DNA from: an uncultured Fretibacterium sp.
GTDB lineage: Bacteria; Synergistota; Synergistia; Synergistales; Aminobacteriaceae
Assembly: GCA_937899395.1 (NCBI GenBank)
Contig: CALBPU010000026.1
Location: 1 to 7,437, forward strand
Direction: 5' to 3'
DNA: 7,437 nt
Shown: one piece after another, positions 5,216 to 7,437 of the stretch
Numbering within the stretch: the first letter of the stretch is position 1
How the letters are laid out: each line of letters starts with the position of its first letter
Translations under genes and position numbers: made by a program
Notes under the pieces: generated by a model
Database searches by the model: none
What the model saw: the letters and a program-made list of their open reading frames with translations, nothing else
What the model was told of the DNA's origin: nothing

Positions 5216-5251
5216 AACGTCCCTTACGACGAAACATAAGGGACGTTTTTT
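5216..5251. terminator. Strong, probably bidirectional Rho-independent terminator
   Basis: ACGTCCCTTA (5217-5226) pairs perfectly with TAAGGGACGT (5237-5246) around a 10-nt loop; one further A-T pair extends the stem. Rightward it ends in TTTTTT (5246-5251). Leftward the stem is followed by TATATTTTCTTTATTT on the minus strand. It sits between convergent genes, 28 bases after the membrane-protein stop and 23 bases past the flavoprotein stop, so it can serve both. Confidence 0.9.
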
Positions 5252-5274
5252 ATTCTACTAAACTTCACAAAATT

Positions 5275-7419
5275 TTATTCAATCTTACTTATCGCTTTGC
5301 TGAGTGCTTCAACAAAAGCCTTGCTGGTAATTGTTGCGCCTGTAACGACATCAACTTCGGCTGATTTCTTCTCTTTTGCTTCTGCTACTAATTTCTCCAG
5401 AGCTACATCTCCTATTCCTACGGTCTCCTTGTGTTCTGTTACTTTGATGTCGATGATTTCACCGTTCATAACAGTAACTTGAACTTTAATTGCGCCGCCC
5501 ATTCCGTTGTCTGATGTTCCAGTGTAGTTGTTAGCTCCGTAAGCAGCGTTTGCACCACCTGATCCGGCTGTGTAGGCAAGTTCCACAACTTCAATTTCTT
5601 CTCCTCTGGCTAATGCGTCAAGTTCTTTCTGCTTCTTTGAGTTGGACATTATAGCAGATGAGCCGCCACGCTGATTGAAGTAGGAAATTTTGTCGGTCTT
5701 TGTCAGATCGTTTGTTTCAAGTCCGGCAAATTCTGGTTTCAAAGCTAAGTCCGCTGTAGCAATTCCTTCATCATTGACTGAAGCTGCTGCACGTCCTGCA
5801 ATATAAGCTGAAGTTATTACGCGTCCTAATCCGTGAACGTGCATACCGCCCGCACTCTCTCCTGCCGCAAATAAACCTGGAATAGCTTTACCGTCAAGGT
5901 CAAGAACCTGCATACTTCCGTTTGTGCGAAGTCCTGCGAGAGTGTCATGTAAATTAGGAGTTGCCCATACACAATAGAACGGGCCTTTCTCGATCTTATA
6001 ATCAAGTTTTGTACGTCCCCAATCGTCGCCGCCTTTTGCTTCTACAGCAGCGTTGAATCTTGCAATCGTTTCAGCAAGAATCTTTGGATCCATCTTGATG
6101 TTCTCGTAGTATTTGTTGATAACTTTCGTCGCAAGCTCTTCGATTGTATCAGCTTTGAAAGCATAGCCGTATTCATAGTCAACTGCTTTTTCCATGTCCC
6201 AGTCGTTACGAACTGCAGCATCCTGATCAAAGACTGCCCATAAAGGTCCGCCATAGCATTCTGCATTTCCGTCGCCGTCAGCGTCAATAAATACACTGCA
6301 AAACGCCGTTGAGAAAAATTCGTAACTTTTTGGCATTGAACGTGAATTTGAGAGCAAATCTTCATTTCCGCAACGTTGTCCAAGCATATTTACAATAATC
6401 ATGCTCTTGTAATCCGGCACTATTCCGCGAGATCTGAACAATTTCCAAACCTTGCTGTTCTCATCAAAGCCGTTGCCGTAACCATACTGGCAGCCTACAC
6501 GAGCAGGAGCAACAATAGCCGCGCCATCGTCAACCATGTAACCAGCTACTGATCCCATAGAAGCACCTATCTTCATAGCTGCAAGTTCTCCTGAACCATC
6601 CTGATCTGAGAAAGGCATTCCTGCTAAACCGTCAAATTCGGGTCCAAGTCTTGGGTCGATCATCGTACGGAAATTAAGATTACCGATTGAACCGCCTGTG
6701 CAAATGATAACGGCTTTGTTAGCTTTCACGTAGACATTATCTTTTTTGCAATCAATATTTCCCTCTGAGAAGAAACTTGTTAAAGGTTCGGTTTCTCCCG
6801 GAAGAATCGTCGGGCTGTAGCTTGCTTGAATACCAATGACTTTGCCGCTCAAAGGTGCTTCACGAATGATAGTGTCCATGTGATAGTTCATCAGGAAAGG
6901 CACGCCTGCATCACGAAGACTCTTCTCTAACGGACGAGTTACTCCGATTCCATTATTTTTTCTTCCTGTGATGTCATTGACCCATTGAGTAGCGTCAACG
7001 TAAGTCATACGGGCAATTCCGTCTGCATCATAACCGCCGTCGCGATAGTATGAACGTACCATAGGCTCGATGTCCTGAACGATAATTCCTTTGTCGATTA
7101 CGAACTTGTAAGCTTCGGCCATGCTGTTAGCAACGCTTCTGACGACTTCCCTGTTGTTGTAGCGTGAATCCCAAAAGCCTCTGGTGTGATCATAGTAATA
7201 AAGGTCAGCAGCGTCCTTTACTTTCCATTTTTGCTGATCCACTGTGTAACCGCCTGAGTGCATTTGTCCTTCGGAGATAGCAGCATGTCCTCCGCAGTCG
7301 TAGTTAGCTTCTACGATAAGAACTTTTGCCCCGTCTTCATGAGCCTTTAGAGCAGCAGGTAATCCAGCTCCACCTGCTCCAATGACAACGACATCAGCTT
7401 CAAAATCCCATTTGATTTC
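5275..7419 (-). CDS. FAD-dependent oxidoreductase with C-terminal FMN-binding domain (fumarate-reductase-like flavoprotein), 5'-truncated
   Basis: Flavin reductase of the fumarate reductase / flavocytochrome c family, which reduces C=C bonds of organic acceptors in anaerobic respiration. The frame is open from the genomic end at 7419: 714 residues visible, start missing. ATG 7261-7263 is internal. An FAD Rossmann fold opens the fragment: VVVIGAGGAGLPAALKA with G14-x-G16-x2-G19, then Glu37 in KVLIVEAN. PNLHDTLAG (His491) and AGESAGGMHVHGLGR (521-533) lie near the end of the flavoprotein part. A glycine-rich linker leads to an FMN_bind domain from about residue 630, with D-V-V-T-G-A-T (690-696); Thr696 is the expected ApbE-type covalent FMN site. 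No CxxCH is seen, so no heme in this part. The usual HHTMGG and NRLGGN motifs of true fumarate reductases are altered, so the substrate is probably different. The missing N-terminus may carry an export signal. Family very likely, substrate unknown. Confidence 0.9.
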   Translation of the reverse strand, partial: EIKWDFEADVVVIGAGGAGLPAALKAHEDGAKVLIVEANYDCGGHAAISEGQMHSGGYTVDQQKWKVKDAADLYYYDHTRGFWDSRYNNREVVRSVANSMAEAYKFVIDKGIIVQDIEPMVRSYYRDGGYDADGIARMTYVDATQWVNDITGRKNNGIGVTRPLEKSLRDAGVPFLMNYHMDTIIREAPLSGKVIGIQASYSPTILPGETEPLTSFFSEGNIDCKKDNVYVKANKAVIICTGGSIGNLNFRTMIDPRLGPEFDGLAGMPFSDQDGSGELAAMKIGASMGSVAGYMVDDGAAIVAPARVGCQYGYGNGFDENSKVWKLFRSRGIVPDYKSMIIVNMLGQRCGNEDLLSNSRSMPKSYEFFSTAFCSVFIDADGDGNAECYGGPLWAVFDQDAAVRNDWDMEKAVDYEYGYAFKADTIEELATKVINKYYENIKMDPKILAETIARFNAAVEAKGGDDWGRTKLDYKIEKGPFYCVWATPNLHDTLAGLRTNGSMQVLDLDGKAIPGLFAAGESAGGMHVHGLGRVITSAYIAGRAAASVNDEGIATADLALKPEFAGLETNDLTKTDKISYFNQRGGSSAIMSNSKKQKELDALARGEEIEVVELAYTAGSGGANAAYGANNYTGTSDNGMGGAIKVQVTVMNGEIIDIKVTEHKETVGIGDVALEKLVAEAKEKKSAEVDVVTGATITSKAFVEALSKAISKIE

Positions 7420-7437
7420 AGATCGGAAGAGCGTCGT
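7420..7437. other. Illumina adapter remnant (non-genomic)
   Basis: The last 18 bases read AGATCGGAAGAGCGTCGT, identical to the start of the standard Illumina TruSeq adapter (reverse complement of the universal adapter end). The flavoprotein frame would run through it but would encode nonsense residues in place of the protein's N-terminus. Genomic sequence ends at 7419. Confidence 0.97.

Noticed and set aside
5297..6383. Rightward frame 5297-5482 and leftward frame 6042-6383 inside the flavoprotein gene
   Set aside because: Alternative-frame shadows of a continuous 714-residue flavoprotein.
7261..7263. ATG as start of the flavoprotein
   Set aside because: The upstream in-frame sequence encodes the essential FAD Rossmann motif GAGGAG, so the gene begins beyond the window.

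Overview
The window is one AT-rich bacterial contig of 7.4 kb carrying six protein genes. Four read rightward in the middle, and two read leftward and run off the two ends. The visible genes point to an anaerobe that lives on Na+ and proton bioenergetics and organic electron acceptors: a sodium-pumping decarboxylase beta subunit, a flavin-based fumarate-reductase-like enzyme and a NuoL/M/N-type antiporter subunit. The HIT protein - rpsU - yqeY gene order, frequent TTG starts and the form of the S21 protein suggest Synergistota, or failing that an anaerobic Bacillota. This placement is inferred from gene content, with no marker search done.

Layout. Positions 881 to 1 (minus strand) hold a 3'-truncated oadB/gcdB/mmdB-type Na+ pump gene. 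A 157-base divergent promoter region follows. Its leftward promoter carries two identical 7-bp boxes ten bases apart, inside the -35/-10 spacer. Positions 1039-1377 encode a histidine-triad (HIT) nucleotide-binding protein with a TTG start. Positions 1378-1849 have no recognisable gene. They contain a good sigma70-type promoter (1517-1546) followed by a chain of hairpins (about 1644-1792) that looks like a structured RNA. Part of it resembles the 3' end of an IS200/IS605-type tnpB gene. Positions 1850-2047 are rpsU (ribosomal protein S21), which has no Shine-Dalgarno of its own. A terminator follows, then yqeY (2133-2585) and a second terminator-like hairpin.

Positions 2586-2875 are a regulatory region with a candidate promoter and a near-consensus Fur-type operator (2824-2838). 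It leads into an apparent two-gene operon: an aldo/keto reductase (2876-3691, TTG start) and a lone proton-conducting membrane subunit of the NuoL/M/N-MrpD family (3716-5188). A strong, probably bidirectional terminator (5216-5251) separates this operon from the convergent flavoprotein gene (7419 to 5275, minus strand). That gene is 5'-truncated; its protein has an FAD Rossmann domain and a C-terminal FMN-binding domain with a covalent-flavin motif.

The last 18 bases (7420-7437) match Illumina adapter sequence and are not genomic. The right edge is therefore a library artefact, and the flavoprotein gene is cut exactly there. The most interesting unexplained stretch is the structured, promoter-driven segment between the HIT gene and rpsU.
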